Source: Rubellimicrobium mesophilum DSM 19309
GTDB lineage: Bacteria > Pseudomonadota > Alphaproteobacteria > Rhodobacterales > Rhodobacteraceae
Assembly (NCBI RefSeq): GCF_000600335.2
Contig: NZ_KK088573.1
Span: 1 to 52,020 of the forward strand
Reading direction: 5' to 3'
Length of the DNA: 52,020 nucleotides
In this document: positions 8,157-17,388 of the stretch, in pieces
Layout of the letters: every line of letters begins with the position of its first letter
Numbering within the stretch: the stretch's first letter is position 1
Notes under the pieces: model-generated
Databases searched by the model: none
Told to the model about the DNA's origin: nothing
Seen by the model: the letters and a program-made list of their open reading frames with translations, nothing else
Made by a program: the position numbers and the translations under genes

Positions 8157-9569
8157 TCAGGCCAGCATCGCGACCGGGTTCTCGAGGTTGTCCTTGATCG
8201 CCTGCAGAAGCTCGGCCCCCAGGGCGCCGTCGATGACGCGATGATCGACCGACAGCGTCACGGACATGACCGTGGCCACCTCGATCTGATCGTTCGCGCC
8301 GACCACCGGCTTCTTCACCCCGGCGCCGACCGCGAGGATCGCCCCATGCGGCGGGTTGATGACCGCGTCGAAGTTGTCGATGCCGAACATCCCGAGGTTC
8401 GAGATCGCGAAGCTGCCGCCCTGGTACTCCTGCGGAGCGAGCTTCCTGGACCGCGCGCGGGCGGCGAGGTCCTTCATCTCGGCCGAGAGCGCCGAGAGCG
8501 ACTTGAGGTGCGCGTCCTTGAGGACGGGCGTGAAGAGGCCCCCCTCGATGGCGACGGCGACGGCCACGTCCGAGGGCTTGAGCTTCACGATCCGGTCGCC
8601 CGCCCAGATGGCGTTGGCGTTCGGCACCTGCTGGAGCGCCAGCGCGCAGGCCTTGATGATGAAGTCGTTGACCGAGAGCTTCACCTTGCGCGGCTCGAGC
8701 GCGCCGTTGAGCTGAGCCCGGAACGCGAGCAGCGCGTCGAGCTGGATGTCGCGGCGGAGGTAGAAGTGCGGGATCGTCTGCTTCGCCTCGGTGAGGCGGG
8801 CGGCGATCGTCTTCCGCATCCCGTCGAGCTTGACCTCCTCGATCTCGCGGCCCTCGTACATGCGGAGGATCGCATCGGCCGTTGGGGCCGGAGCCGCCTT
8901 GGGCGCCTCGGCGGCGAGCGCGGGCTGAGACGCCGCAGGCGTCGGAGCCGCCGGTTGCGCGGCCGCGGCTGCGGAGGGCTTGAAGCCCTCCACATCGGCC
9001 TTGACGATCCGGCCATTCGGGCCGCTGCCCTTCACGGCGGAGAGATCGATCCCTTTCTCTCCCGCAATGCGGCGGGCGAGGGGAGAGGCGAAGACCCGGC
9101 CGCCCTCGGAAGGCTTGGCCTGCGGCTGGGGCGCCGCGCCTCCACCGGCGGGCGTGCCGTCCTCCCGCTTGGCCGCCGCCGCGTCGAGCACGCCGGCAGG
9201 GGCGTCGCCGGTCCGCTCGGGCACCGGGCCCAGCGAGTAGTCGGCGATCTCGCCGGAGGGCGCGGGCGCATCGGAGGCCTTAGCAGCCCCGGAGCCACCG
9301 GCTGCGGGAACGGCGGAGGCATCCTCGCCCTCGCCGAGCAGGAGCGCGATGGGCGTGTTGACCTTCACGCCCTCGGAGCCCTCGGGGACGAGGATTCGGC
9401 CGATGACGCCCTCATCGACGGCCTCGAATTCCATGGTGGCCTTGTCGGTCTCGATCTCGGCCATCACGTCGCCGGACTTGACGGTGTCACCCTCCTTCAC
9501 GAGCCACTTGGCCAGGGTGCCTTCCTCCATCGTGGGGGAGAGCGCGGGCATCAGAATCTGCGTGGGCAT
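8157..9569 (-). CDS. pdhC: Pyruvate dehydrogenase E2, dihydrolipoamide acetyltransferase
   Basis: The E2 core transfers the acetyl group from lipoamide to CoA. The 470-residue protein has one N-terminal lipoyl domain with lipoyl-lysine K43 in [11 protein letters not shown], an Ala/Pro-rich linker, a peripheral-subunit-binding domain (around [16 protein letters not shown]) and the C-terminal catalytic domain ending with the active-site motif DHRVIDGA. The ATG at 9569 follows GGGGAG at good spacing and gives the standard [14 protein letters not shown] start. It lies 11 bases after pdhB in the same operon. No lpd (E3) gene is present in the window. Confidence 0.96.
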   Translation of the reverse strand: MPTQILMPALSPTMEEGTLAKWLVKEGDTVKSGDVMAEIETDKATMEFEAVDEGVIGRILVPEGSEGVKVNTPIALLLGEGEDASAVPAAGGSGAAKASDAPAPSGEIADYSLGPVPERTGDAPAGVLDAAAAKREDGTPAGGGAAPQPQAKPSEGGRVFASPLARRIAGEKGIDLSAVKGSGPNGRIVKADVEGFKPSAAAAAQPAAPTPAASQPALAAEAPKAAPAPTADAILRMYEGREIEEVKLDGMRKTIAARLTEAKQTIPHFYLRRDIQLDALLAFRAQLNGALEPRKVKLSVNDFIIKACALALQQVPNANAIWAGDRIVKLKPSDVAVAVAIEGGLFTPVLKDAHLKSLSALSAEMKDLAARARSRKLAPQEYQGGSFAISNLGMFGIDNFDAVINPPHGAILAVGAGVKKPVVGANDQIEVATVMSVTLSVDHRVIDGALGAELLQAIKDNLENPVAMLA

Positions 9570-9580
9570 CGGCGCTCCCC

Positions 9581-10996
9581 TCAGCGGTAGGTCACTTGTT
9601 TCACGGCGTCGATGACCTCGGCTACCGTGATGAGCGCGAGCTTCTCGAGGTTCGCGGCGTAGGGCATCGGAACGTCCTTGCCGGTCAGCGAGATCACGGG
9701 CGCGTCGAGGTAGTCGAAGGCCTCGCGCATGATCTGCGAGCCGATGTAGCTGCCGACCGAGCCCTGGGGCCATCCCTCCTCGATGGTGATGCAGCGGTTG
9801 GTCTTCTTCACCGACTCGATCACCGTGGGCAGGTCCATCGGGCGGAGCGAACGGAGGTTGATGACCTCGGCCTCGACGCCCTGCCTGGCCAGCTCCTCGG
9901 CGGCCTGGAGGGCGTAGGTCATGCCGATGCCGAAGCTCACGAGCGTCACGTCGCTTCCCGCCCGCTCGATCTTGGCCTTGCCGAAGGGGATGGTGAAGTC
10001 GTCCATCTCCGGCACCTCGAAGGAGCGGCCGTAGAGGATCTCGTTCTCGAGGAAGATGACCGGGTTCGGGTCGCGGATCGCAGTCTTCATGAGGCCTTTC
10101 GCGTCGGCGGCGGAGTAGGGCATGACCACGCGCAGGCCCGGGACCTGCATGAACCAGGCGGCGTAGTCCTGCGAGTGCTGGGCCGCCACGCGGGCCGCCG
10201 CGCCGTTCGGGCCCCGGAACACGATGGGGCAGCCCATCTGGCCGCCCGACATGTAGAGCGTCTTGGCCGCCGAGTTGATGATGTGATCCATCGCCTGCAT
10301 GGCGAAGTTGAAGGTCATGAACTCGACGATGGGCTTGAGGCCGCCGAAGGCCGCGCCGACGCCGATGCCCGCGAACCCGTATTCGGTGATGGGCGTGTCG
10401 ATGACGCGCTTGGGCCCGAACTCGTCCAGGAGCCCCTGGCTGATCTTGTAGGCGCCCTGATACTCGCCGACTTCCTCGCCCATGAGGAAGACCGTGTCGT
10501 CGCGGCGCATCTCCTCGGTCATGGCCTCCCGAAGCGCCTCGCGGACGGTCATCGTCCTGGTGGCCGTGCCCTCGGGGTAGTCGGGGGTCACGGGGGCCTT
10601 CGGCTCGGCCGGGACGGGGGCGGGGGTGTCGGCGGGCGTGGGCTCGGCCCGGCCCTCGGAGCCCTTCAGCGGCGACGGGATCGGCACCGACCCCTCGCCG
10701 GCGGATGCGGACGGAGCGGGCGTGGCGGGCGCCTCGGCGGCCGAGGCGTCCTCGCCCTCCGCCAGCAGGACGGCGATGGGCGCGTTGACCTTCACGCCCT
10801 CGGTCCCCTCGGGAACGAGGATCTTGCCGAGGGTGCCTTCATCGACGGCCTCGAACTCCATCGTGGCCTTGTCGGTCTCGATCTCCGCGAGGATGTCGCC
10901 CGACTTGATCGGGTCGCCTTCCTTCTTGAGCCAGCGGGCGAGGGTGCCTTCCTCCATCGTGGGCGAAAGGGCGGGCATCAGGATGTTGGTGGCCAT
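9581..10996 (-). CDS. pdhB: Pyruvate dehydrogenase E1 beta with N-terminal lipoyl domain
   Basis: E1 beta works with E1 alpha in thiamine-diphosphate-dependent decarboxylation of pyruvate. The 471-residue protein carries a lipoyl domain (residues 1 to about 80, K43 in [11 protein letters not shown]) nearly identical to that of E2, a Pro/Ala-rich linker, and a transketolase-type E1 beta domain from about residue 145 ([14 protein letters not shown], then [12 protein letters not shown]). The extra lipoyl domain is characteristic of alphaproteobacterial PdhB. The start is preceded by AAGGGGA. pdhA lies upstream with an 82-base gap, and pdhC follows. Confidence 0.96.
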   Translation of the reverse strand: MATNILMPALSPTMEEGTLARWLKKEGDPIKSGDILAEIETDKATMEFEAVDEGTLGKILVPEGTEGVKVNAPIAVLLAEGEDASAAEAPATPAPSASAGEGSVPIPSPLKGSEGRAEPTPADTPAPVPAEPKAPVTPDYPEGTATRTMTVREALREAMTEEMRRDDTVFLMGEEVGEYQGAYKISQGLLDEFGPKRVIDTPITEYGFAGIGVGAAFGGLKPIVEFMTFNFAMQAMDHIINSAAKTLYMSGGQMGCPIVFRGPNGAAARVAAQHSQDYAAWFMQVPGLRVVMPYSAADAKGLMKTAIRDPNPVIFLENEILYGRSFEVPEMDDFTIPFGKAKIERAGSDVTLVSFGIGMTYALQAAEELARQGVEAEVINLRSLRPMDLPTVIESVKKTNRCITIEEGWPQGSVGSYIGSQIMREAFDYLDAPVISLTGKDVPMPYAANLEKLALITVAEVIDAVKQVTYR

Positions 10997-11078
10997 TTGG
11001 TCCCCTTGGTAGTCCGCCGTTCGGCGTGTTCGGCCATCGTTGCGCGAAGCCGAGGGCCTCGGTCTCGTCTTGTCGCGC

Positions 11079-12098
11079 TCAGGCGACGATGTCAGTCCAG
11101 AGCTCGCTCACGTCGGGCTCCGGGCTCTCCTTGGAGAACTCGGCCGCCTCGTTGACGATGTCCTTGATCTCGCGATCGATGGCCTTGAGGTCGTCCTCGG
11201 TGGCATGGTTGCCGGTCAGGAGGATGGAGCGGACGTGCTCGATGGGATCGCGCTCGTCCTTCATCTTCTGGACCTCCTCGCGCGTACGGTACTTGGCGGG
11301 GTCCGACATGGAGTGGCCGCGATACCGGTAGGTCTTGACCTCGAGGATGTAGGGGCCGTTTCCGGCGCGGCAGTGCTCCACTGCGCGCTGGCCGGCAGCC
11401 TTGACCGCGAGGACGTCCATGCCGTCCACCTCCTCGCCCGCGATGCCGTAGGCGGCGCCACGCTCCCAGTAGGTGCGGGACATGGTGCTCCGCTTGACGG
11501 AGGTGCCCATGGCGTACTGGTTGTTCTCGATGACGAAGACGACCGGCAGGGACCAGAGCTGGGCCATGTTGTAGGTCTCGTAGACCTGGCCCTGGTTGGC
11601 GGCGCCGTCGCCGAAGTAGGTGAAGGTCACGCGGCCATTGTCCAGGTACTTGTCGGCGAAGGCGAGGCCCGCGCCGATCGGGACCTGCGCCGCGACGATG
11701 CCGTGGCCGCCGTAGAAGTGCCGCTCCTTGCTGAACATGTGCATGGAGCCGCCCTTGCCCTTGGAGTAGCCGCCGATGCGGCCCGTGAGCTCGGCCATGA
11801 CGCCCTTGGCATCCATCCCGCAGGCCAGCATGTGCCCGTGATCGCGGTAGGAGGTGACGCGCTTGTCGCCCTCCTCGGCGGCGGCCTCAAGGCCGACCAC
11901 CACGGCCTCCTGTCCGATGTAGAGGTGGCAGAACCCGCCGATCAGCCCCATGCCGTAGAGCTGGCCCGCCTTCTCCTCGAAGCGGCGGATCAGCAGCATC
12001 TCGCGATAATACGTGAGGAGCTCCTCGCGGGAGACGTTGGGGATCGCGGCGGAGTCGGGGGCGGGCGCGGCGGTCTGAGCGGCTTGGGCGGTGGCCAT
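11079..12098 (-). CDS. pdhA: Pyruvate dehydrogenase E1 alpha
   Basis: E1 alpha binds thiamine diphosphate and performs the first, irreversible step from pyruvate to acetyl-CoA. The 339-residue product shows the ThDP motif [17 protein letters not shown] through ENN and the conserved loop [15 protein letters not shown]. The ATG at 12098 is chosen because GAGGA sits about nine bases ahead; a TTG at 12134 would add 12 residues. This is the first gene of the pdhA-pdhB-pdhC operon and it is transcribed away from the lacI-type gene, across a 366-base intergenic region holding palindromes. Confidence 0.96.
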   Translation of the reverse strand: MATAQAAQTAAPAPDSAAIPNVSREELLTYYREMLLIRRFEEKAGQLYGMGLIGGFCHLYIGQEAVVVGLEAAAEEGDKRVTSYRDHGHMLACGMDAKGVMAELTGRIGGYSKGKGGSMHMFSKERHFYGGHGIVAAQVPIGAGLAFADKYLDNGRVTFTYFGDGAANQGQVYETYNMAQLWSLPVVFVIENNQYAMGTSVKRSTMSRTYWERGAAYGIAGEEVDGMDVLAVKAAGQRAVEHCRAGNGPYILEVKTYRYRGHSMSDPAKYRTREEVQKMKDERDPIEHVRSILLTGNHATEDDLKAIDREIKDIVNEAAEFSKESPEPDVSELWTDIVA

Positions 12099-12207
12099 GA
12101 TCCGGGTCCTCGCTGGGCGAATGATCTTCCTCAAGGTGATCTAGCGGAGACCCCAGGGAATGGCGAGGGCCCCTCCTCGCTGCGCTGCGGCATGGCCATG
12201 AGAGGCA

Positions 12208-12239
12208 CGGGCCCGTGGGGGGACGTCCCCACGGGCCCG
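12208..12239. other. 13-bp perfect stem-loop in the pdhA upstream region
   Basis: CGGGCCCGTGGGG at 12208-12220 pairs perfectly with 12227-12239 around a 6-base loop. It lies about 110 bases upstream of the pdhA start. There is no T run on either strand, so it is not a standard terminator; it could be a 5' leader structure of pdhA. Confidence 0.6.
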
Positions 12240-12359
12240 CCTGATGGGCTGGGCGGCGGCGCAACCCGATCCGTGCAAGGGTCTGGTCAGTCAAATGGGA
12301 TGGAAAAAGCGTCGTGGAATGTCGCTGCTCAATCGGTCTTGAAATCGATGGCCCATCAA

Positions 12360-12373
12360 TTGAACCGATTCAA
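12360..12373. promoter_or_regulatory. LacI-type operator O1
   Basis: TTGAACCGATTCAA is an inverted repeat of TTGAA around a 4-base centre, a form typical of LacI-family operators. It is the exact reverse complement of the second site at 12410-12423, and the centres are 50 bases apart. Its likely ligand is the LacI-family protein encoded immediately downstream; that is inference. Confidence 0.65.
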
Positions 12374-12409
12374 AGGTAACTCCCGGCCAACCTACCGTCA
12401 AGCGGAAAG

Positions 12410-12431
12410 TTGAATCGGTTCAAAATATGAT
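12410..12431 (+). promoter_or_regulatory. LacI-type operator O2 with overlapping -10 box
   Basis: TTGAATCGGTTCAA (12410-12423) is the mirror image of O1. It ends two bases before TATGAT (12426-12431), a five-of-six match to the -10 consensus. No good -35 is present at 17 bases. A repressor bound here would block this promoter, so autoregulation of the downstream lacI-type gene is the simplest reading. Confidence 0.6.
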
Positions 12432-12464
12432 CTAGGGCTTGGGAAACCCAAGTGGGGCAGGGAC

Positions 12465-13523
12465 ATGGCCGAAGCGAAGATGATCAAGCTGCGGGATGTG
12501 GCGGAGGCGGCGGGGGTGTCGCAGGGCACGGCGTCCAACGTCTTCAACCGGCCCGAGCTGGTGCGCGAGGAAGTGCGGGAACGGGTCCGGGAGGTCGCGC
12601 GCACGCTGGGCTACGCCGGGCCGAGCCCCAAGGGGCGGCTCCTTCGCTCGGGCAAGGTCAACGCCATCGGCATCGCGGCGGCCGAGCCGCTGTCCTACTT
12701 CTTCGCCGACCCTTGGGCGCGGCGACTGCTGACCGAGGTGGCCGAGGTCTGCGACGCCCGGGGCGCGGGAATCGCCCTGGTCTCGGTCGCCGGCGGCAAG
12801 CACCTGGCCTGGAGCATCGAGAGCGCGCTGGTGGACGGCTTCCTCCTGCGCTGCGGCGGGCGCGAGCTGCTGGTGGAGGTGACCCAGCGCCGGGGCCTGC
12901 CCTTCGTGGCCCTGTCGCTGGACACGAGCGAGCCCGACGTCCCCGCCATCGACATCGACGATTTCGGCGCCACGCGGATGGCGGCGCGGCATCTGCTGGC
13001 ACTTGGCCATCGGCGATTCGCGATCCTGGGGATCGGCCTCGGGCCAGGGCCGGGGCGTGTCCCGCCCGAAGAGGTCCGCGCCACGCGCTTCGTCAACGTG
13101 CGCGAGCGAGCGCGCGGCTACTGGGCGGCGCTGACCGAGGCCGGCATCGCCGAGGACATGGTCCCGATCCACGCCGTCCAGAACGACGGCGGCAACGTCG
13201 GCGCGGCGCTCGACCTGATCCTGGCGGCCGAGGAGCGGCCCACGGCGCTCCTGGCCATGTCGGACCTCGTGGCGCTGGAGGCACTGAAGGCGCTCGAGGC
13301 CCGGGGGGTCCGCGTGCCGGAGGAGATCTCGGTCGTGGGGTTCGACGGCGTGCCGGAGGCGGCCGAGTCGATCCCGCCGCTGACGACGGTGGAGCAGCCC
13401 TATCGGCGCATCGCGGAGCGGTCGGTCTCGGCGATCCTGGATGACGACCTGCCGGCGGGGCGGGAGATCCTGCCGCTCACCCTCGTGGTGCGGGGCACCA
13501 CCGCGCCGCCGGTCAGCGGATGA
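12465..13523 (+). CDS. LacI-family transcriptional regulator
   Basis: A 352-residue regulator with an N-terminal LacI helix-turn-helix and hinge (about residues 7 to 60: KLRDVAEAAGVSQGTASNVF) followed by a periplasmic-binding-protein-like effector domain (VNAIGIAAAEPLSYFFADPW to the C terminus, with the HLLALGHRRFAILG signature). Two matching operators lie 41 to 105 bases upstream. The effector is not deducible; with pdhABC divergent and aldolase and pgk nearby, control by a sugar or a central-carbon intermediate is a guess. The 3' end overlaps ftsB convergently by 11 bases. Confidence 0.88.
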   Translation: MAEAKMIKLRDVAEAAGVSQGTASNVFNRPELVREEVRERVREVARTLGYAGPSPKGRLLRSGKVNAIGIAAAEPLSYFFADPWARRLLTEVAEVCDARGAGIALVSVAGGKHLAWSIESALVDGFLLRCGGRELLVEVTQRRGLPFVALSLDTSEPDVPAIDIDDFGATRMAARHLLALGHRRFAILGIGLGPGPGRVPPEEVRATRFVNVRERARGYWAALTEAGIAEDMVPIHAVQNDGGNVGAALDLILAAEERPTALLAMSDLVALEALKALEARGVRVPEEISVVGFDGVPEAAESIPPLTTVEQPYRRIAERSVSAILDDDLPAGREILPLTLVVRGTTAPPVSG

Positions 13524-13812
13524 CGACCTCGTCCGGGCGGACCATGCCCAGCACGTCGCGGGCCTGCTGGTCGAGGAGGTCGAGGTCGAGATAGCCGTCC
13601 GAGAGGCGGTGCGTCAGGTTCTCCATCCGCTCGACCTCGTCGGAGAGGCTGGCGAGCTGAACCTTGAGCTCCAGCGCCTGGGCGTCCACCTCGGCGCGGC
13701 GGAAGATGCCGTAGTTCCCCTGCACGGCGGCGAAGACGAAGTAGAGGCCGAAGAGGCTCATCACCACGACATAGGCGAGATAGCCCAACGGCGCGCGCGT
13801 GCTGCGGATCAT
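13513..13812 (-). CDS. ftsB: FtsB-like septum formation initiator (DivIC family)
   Basis: A 99-residue bitopic membrane protein with a short cytoplasmic N terminus, one transmembrane helix (about residues 9 to 30) and a heptad-like coiled coil (about 40 to 70, VDAQALELKVQLASLSDEVE). This layout matches FtsB/DivIC, which joins FtsL and FtsQ in the divisome. The ending LLDQQARDVLGMVRPDEVVI is typical of alphaproteobacterial members. The ATG at 13812 keeps the start close to the membrane helix; an upstream in-frame start would add 33 Arg-rich residues and is unlikely. Confidence 0.85.
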   Translation of the reverse strand: MIRSTRAPLGYLAYVVVMSLFGLYFVFAAVQGNYGIFRRAEVDAQALELKVQLASLSDEVERMENLTHRLSDGYLDLDLLDQQARDVLGMVRPDEVVIR

Positions 13813-13935
13813 GATCGGCCCCCAACGTCCCGGGCGCCTCTTCCGGGCGCCTATGGCAAGGGTGCCACGCCCGAGCAGGCGTGGCGAGGGCAGGAATGCG
13901 CCACCCCGCAAGGTGGCGCAAACCTGCCACAGGCG

Positions 13936-14862
13936 TCAGCGCTGCTTGTAGATGCTGACGAGCTGGTCGAGGAGCGCCAGGGCCTCGGCGCGGGGGCGCT
14001 GGAAGACGTTGCGGCCGATGATCGAGCCGTTGCCGCCGCCGGCCTGGATGTCGCGGGCGTCCTGGATGACCGAATCCTCGCCCTTGGCCGCGCCGCCCGA
14101 GAAGACCACGATCCGCCGCCCGCCCAGGCAGGCCTGCACGACGTGCCGCACCCGCGCGGCCTGGCTGGAGACGTCGATCTTCTGCGCGTCGTAGACCTTC
14201 TTGGCCTCGGCCTGGCTGACGTGGTCGGAAGGCAGCTTGACCTTGATGACGTGGGCGCCCAGGAGTGCCGCGATGTGGGCGGCGTAGGCGGTCACGTCGA
14301 CGGCGGTCTCGCCCTTGCTGTCGAGGTCCTCGCCGCGCGGGTAGGACCAGATCACCGTCGCCACGCCCTTCAAGGCCGCTTCCTTGCGCATCTCGGCGAT
14401 GTCCTCGAACATTTCGAGCGACATGCTGCTCCCCGGGTAGATCGTAAAGCCGATGGCCGCGCAGCCGAGCCGCAGGGCGTCGTCCACGGTCGCGGTGATC
14501 GCCTGGGTCTTGGGCATGTTCGAGGGCAGGAGCGAGTTCGCGGAGTTGACCTTCAGGATCAGCGGGATCTGCCCGGCGAAGGTGTCGGCCCCCGCCTCCA
14601 GCGGCCCGAGCGGCGCGGCATAGGCCGAGAGCCCGGCATCGAGCGCGAGCTGGTAGTGGTAGTGCGGGTCGTAGGCGGCCGGGTTGACCGCGAAGCTCCG
14701 CGCCGGGCCGTGCTCGAAGCCCTGGTCCACGGGCAGGATCACCATGCGGCCCGTGCCGCCCAGCCGGCCCTGCATCAGCATGCGGACGAGCTGCGCCTTC
14801 ACGCCGGGGGTCTCGCCCTCGTAGTTCCTCAGGATCGACTGGACGGTGGAGGTGATGGGCAT
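13936..14862 (-). CDS. fbaB: Class I fructose-bisphosphate aldolase (DhnA type)
   Basis: This enzyme cleaves fructose 1,6-bisphosphate to dihydroxyacetone phosphate and glyceraldehyde 3-phosphate through a lysine Schiff base. The 308-residue protein belongs to the DhnA-type class I family: RMVILPVDQGFEHGPARSF near the N terminus, FTIYPGSS in the middle, the Schiff-base lysine in HVIKVKLPS, and a phosphate-binding end (VVFSGGAAKGED and GGGNGSIIGRN). GAGG lies seven bases before the ATG. pgk follows upstream on the same strand, a glycolytic pair, though separated by about 100 bases with a stem-loop. Confidence 0.94.
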   Translation of the reverse strand: MPITSTVQSILRNYEGETPGVKAQLVRMLMQGRLGGTGRMVILPVDQGFEHGPARSFAVNPAAYDPHYHYQLALDAGLSAYAAPLGPLEAGADTFAGQIPLILKVNSANSLLPSNMPKTQAITATVDDALRLGCAAIGFTIYPGSSMSLEMFEDIAEMRKEAALKGVATVIWSYPRGEDLDSKGETAVDVTAYAAHIAALLGAHVIKVKLPSDHVSQAEAKKVYDAQKIDVSSQAARVRHVVQACLGGRRIVVFSGGAAKGEDSVIQDARDIQAGGGNGSIIGRNVFQRPRAEALALLDQLVSIYKQR

Positions 14863-14937
14863 GGCAAGGCCTCGTCTGGATTGCGTTGGGCTAGGGTTAG
14901 GACGGGGGCCCCGGAGGGGCAATGCGTGTTGGCGCTA

Positions 14938-14957
14938 CCGGGGCGAAAATGCCCCGG
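14938..14957 (-). terminator. Stem-loop just past pgk
   Basis: CCGGGGC and GCCCCGG form a 7-bp stem around a 6-base A/T-rich loop, starting 7 bases after the pgk stop. It lacks a T tract after the stem. It probably separates pgk from the aldolase gene. Confidence 0.5.
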
Positions 14958-14963
14958 CCGCCG

Positions 14964-16152
14964 TCATCCGAGCGCCTTGACGCCCGGAAGCTCCTTGCCC
15001 TCCATCCATTCGAGGAAGGCGCCCCCGGCGGTCGAGACATAGGTGAAGTCGCCGGTGACGCCGGTGTCGTTCAGCGCGGCCACCGTGTCGCCGCCGCCCG
15101 CGACCGAGACGAGGCCGCCCGCGCGGGTCAGTTCGGCCGCCTTGAGCGCGATGGCGTGGGTGCCGGCGTCGAAGGGCTTAGTCTCGAAGGCGCCGACTGG
15201 GCCGTTCCAGATCAGCGTCTTCGCGCCGCGCAGGACGGTGTCCACGTAGCTCACCGTCTGGGGCCCTACGTCGAGGATCATCATGTCGTCGGGGCATTCA
15301 TGCGGCGAGACGAAGCTCTCGGCCGCGCCCTCCACCAGTTCCTTGGCGACGACGAGGTCGCGAGGCAGGACGATCTCGCAGCCCGTCTCCTCGGCGCGGG
15401 AGAGAATGCTCCGGGCCGTGTCGGCGAGGTCCGCCTCGTGCAGCGAATGGCCGACGGGGTAGCCCTGGGCGAAGAGGAAGGTGTTCGCCATGGCGCCGCC
15501 GATCACCAGATTGTCCACCTTGCCCACCAGGTTGTTCAGGAGGTCGAGCTTGGTGGAGACCTTGGAGCCGCCGACGATGGCGACCAGCGGCCGCTCCGGG
15601 TTGCCGAGGGCGCGCTCCAGCGCCGAAAGCTCCTCGGCCATCAGCATCCCGGCGCAGGAGGGCAGGAGCCGCGCGAGCCCCTCGGTCGAGGCGTGGGCGC
15701 GGTGCGCGGCCGAGAAGGCGTCGTTGCAGTAGACGTCGCCGAGCCGCGCCATGGCGGCGGCGAAGGCCGGGTCGTTCCTCTCCTCCTCCGGGTGGAAGCG
15801 GGTGTTCTCCAGCAACAGCACGTCGCCCCCCTTCATCGCGGCGACGGCGGCCTCGGCCTCCGGTCCCACGCAGTCCGGGGCGAAGCTGACGGGGCGGCCG
15901 AGCGCCTGCGCCAGCGCGGGCAGGACCACGCGGAGCGACTGTGAGGGATCGACCTTCCCCTTGGGCCGGCCGAAATGGGCGAGGAGGATCGGCGTGCCCC
16001 CCTGGGCCGAGGATCGCCTCGACCGTGGGCACGATCCGCTCGATCCGCGTGGCGTCGGTGACCTGCCCGTTCTCGACCGGGACGTTCAGGTCAACGCGGG
16101 TCAGCACGCGCTTGCCGCGCAGGTCCATGTCGTTCAGCGCCTTCCAGGCCAT
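14964..16152 (-). CDS. pgk: Phosphoglycerate kinase, one-base frameshift
   Basis: Pgk makes ATP and 3-phosphoglycerate from 1,3-bisphosphoglycerate. Both parts are clear: the N terminus ([20 protein letters not shown] and DLNVP) in one frame, and from [15 protein letters not shown] to [13 protein letters not shown] and the C terminus in another. The two join if one base is removed from the run of six C at 15997-16002, giving [19 protein letters not shown]. The 1189-base interval is a multiple of three plus one, which agrees. The start has GGAGAG upstream. Pgk is normally indispensable and the rest is intact, so a sequencing error is much likelier than a pseudogene. About 395 residues when corrected. 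Confidence 0.93.
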
Positions 16153-16275
16153 GCGCCTCTCCTTCGTTTCGCTCCGCCAGAGGTGGACTCGCGGAGGCGT
16201 GAGGTCAACGGCGGGATTGGCTTCCGGGCCGCCGCCCTCTAGATCAGCCCCCGACCCAAGCCAGAGGAGGGCGGG

Positions 16276-16797
16276 ATGGCCGAGATCAGGGACCCCGAGA
16301 ACACCATCATCATCGAGCTCAAGGACGGGCCGGTGGTGATCGAGCTCCTGTCCGACGTAGCGCCCAAGCACGTCGAGCGCATCAAGGAGCTCGCGCGAGC
16401 CGGGAAATACGACAACGTCGCCTTCCACCGCGTGATCGAGGGCTTCATGGCCCAGACCGGCGACGTCGAGAACGGCAACATGGAGAACAACTTCAACATC
16501 CGCCGCGCCGGCACGGGCGGCTCGGACCTGCCGGATCTGCCGGCCGAGTTCTCCAACATCCCGCACGACCGGGGCACCCTGGGGGCGGCGCGGTCGTCGA
16601 ACCCGAACAGCGCCAACTCGCAGTTCTTCATCAACTTTAAGGACAACCACTTCCTGAACCGGCAGTACACGGTCTATGGCCGCGTGATTTCGGGCATGGA
16701 GAACGTGGACAGGATCACGCGCGGCGAGCCGCCCCAGAGCCCCGACCGGATCATCCGGATGCGGGTCGCGGCCGACGCGCCCGAGGGGCAGCAGTGA
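16276..16797 (+). CDS. ppiB: Cytosolic cyclophilin-type peptidyl-prolyl isomerase
   Basis: A 173-residue cyclophilin without a signal peptide, so probably cytosolic; it catalyses cis-trans isomerisation of X-Pro bonds. Core motifs are [19 protein letters not shown], the [14 protein letters not shown] stretch and [20 protein letters not shown]. An insertion [20 protein letters not shown] lies between the two, usual for bacterial members. GAGGAGGGCGGG precedes the ATG. A second, exported cyclophilin follows after 11 bases. Confidence 0.92.
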   Translation: MAEIRDPENTIIIELKDGPVVIELLSDVAPKHVERIKELARAGKYDNVAFHRVIEGFMAQTGDVENGNMENNFNIRRAGTGGSDLPDLPAEFSNIPHDRGTLGAARSSNPNSANSQFFINFKDNHFLNRQYTVYGRVISGMENVDRITRGEPPQSPDRIIRMRVAADAPEGQQ

Positions 16798-16808
16798 GGA
16801 GCGCATCC

Positions 16809-17354
16809 ATGAAGCGTCTGGCCATCCTTTTCGCCCTGGCGGGGAGCCCCGCCTTGGCCACGGGCCTCGAGATCGACGTGGCGGGGCAGGCCAACGGGAC
16901 GATCAAGGTGCATCTCTTCGACGACGTGGCGCCCCAGCACGTCGCGCGGATCGTGGAGCTCGCCAACTCGGACGCCTACGACAACGTGGTCTTCCACCGC
17001 GTCATCGACGGCTTCATGGCGCAGACCGGGGACGTGCAATACGGCAAGGCCGGCGGCGACCTGTCCCAGGCGGGGATGGGCGGGTCGGACCTGCCGGACC
17101 TGCCGGCCGAGTTCTCGGACAGGCCCTTCGCGCGCGGCGTGGTGGGGATGGCCCGCAGCCAGGACCCGAACAGCGCCAACTCGCAGTTCTTCATCATGTT
17201 CGCCGACGCGCCGCACCTGAACAGCCAGTACACCGTCGTGGGCGAGGTGACGGAGGGGATGGACGTGGTGGACGCGATCAAGCGTGGCACCGGCGCCAAC
17301 GGCGAGGTGCTGGAGAGCCCCGACGTGATGACGGACGTGCGCGTCACCGAGTGA
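16809..17354 (+). CDS. ppiA: Exported cyclophilin-type peptidyl-prolyl isomerase
   Basis: A 181-residue paralogue of the upstream cyclophilin with a Sec signal peptide ([17 protein letters not shown], cleavage likely after ALA at residue 17), so it acts in the periplasm. It has the same catalytic blocks: [30 protein letters not shown] and [11 protein letters not shown]. The ATG at 16809 is preceded by GGAG at seven to eight bases and gives a proper signal peptide, unlike the earlier in-frame start. A tandem cytosolic/periplasmic pair suggests gene duplication. Confidence 0.92.
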   Translation: MKRLAILFALAGSPALATGLEIDVAGQANGTIKVHLFDDVAPQHVARIVELANSDAYDNVVFHRVIDGFMAQTGDVQYGKAGGDLSQAGMGGSDLPDLPAEFSDRPFARGVVGMARSQDPNSANSQFFIMFADAPHLNSQYTVVGEVTEGMDVVDAIKRGTGANGEVLESPDVMTDVRVTE

Positions 17355-17363
17355 CGAGGGAGA

Positions 17364-17388
17364 GGGCGGGGCAGGACCCCGCCCTTTT
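17364..17388 (+). terminator. Rho-independent terminator after the cyclophilin genes
   Basis: An 8-bp GC stem (GGGCGGGG and CCCCGCCC), a 5-base loop and TTTT. It lies 9 bases past the ppiA stop. The last T overlaps the selO stop codon on the other strand. Confidence 0.85.

Larger units (their letters stand above)
12099..12464. other. Divergent intergenic region, pdhA / lacI-family gene
   Basis: These 366 bases hold no gene that I can support. The half next to pdhA carries a strong stem-loop (12208-12239). The half next to the lacI gene is clearly richer in A and T than its surroundings and holds two mirrored operator-like palindromes and a good -10 box. No convincing pdhA promoter stood out. 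Confidence 0.6.
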
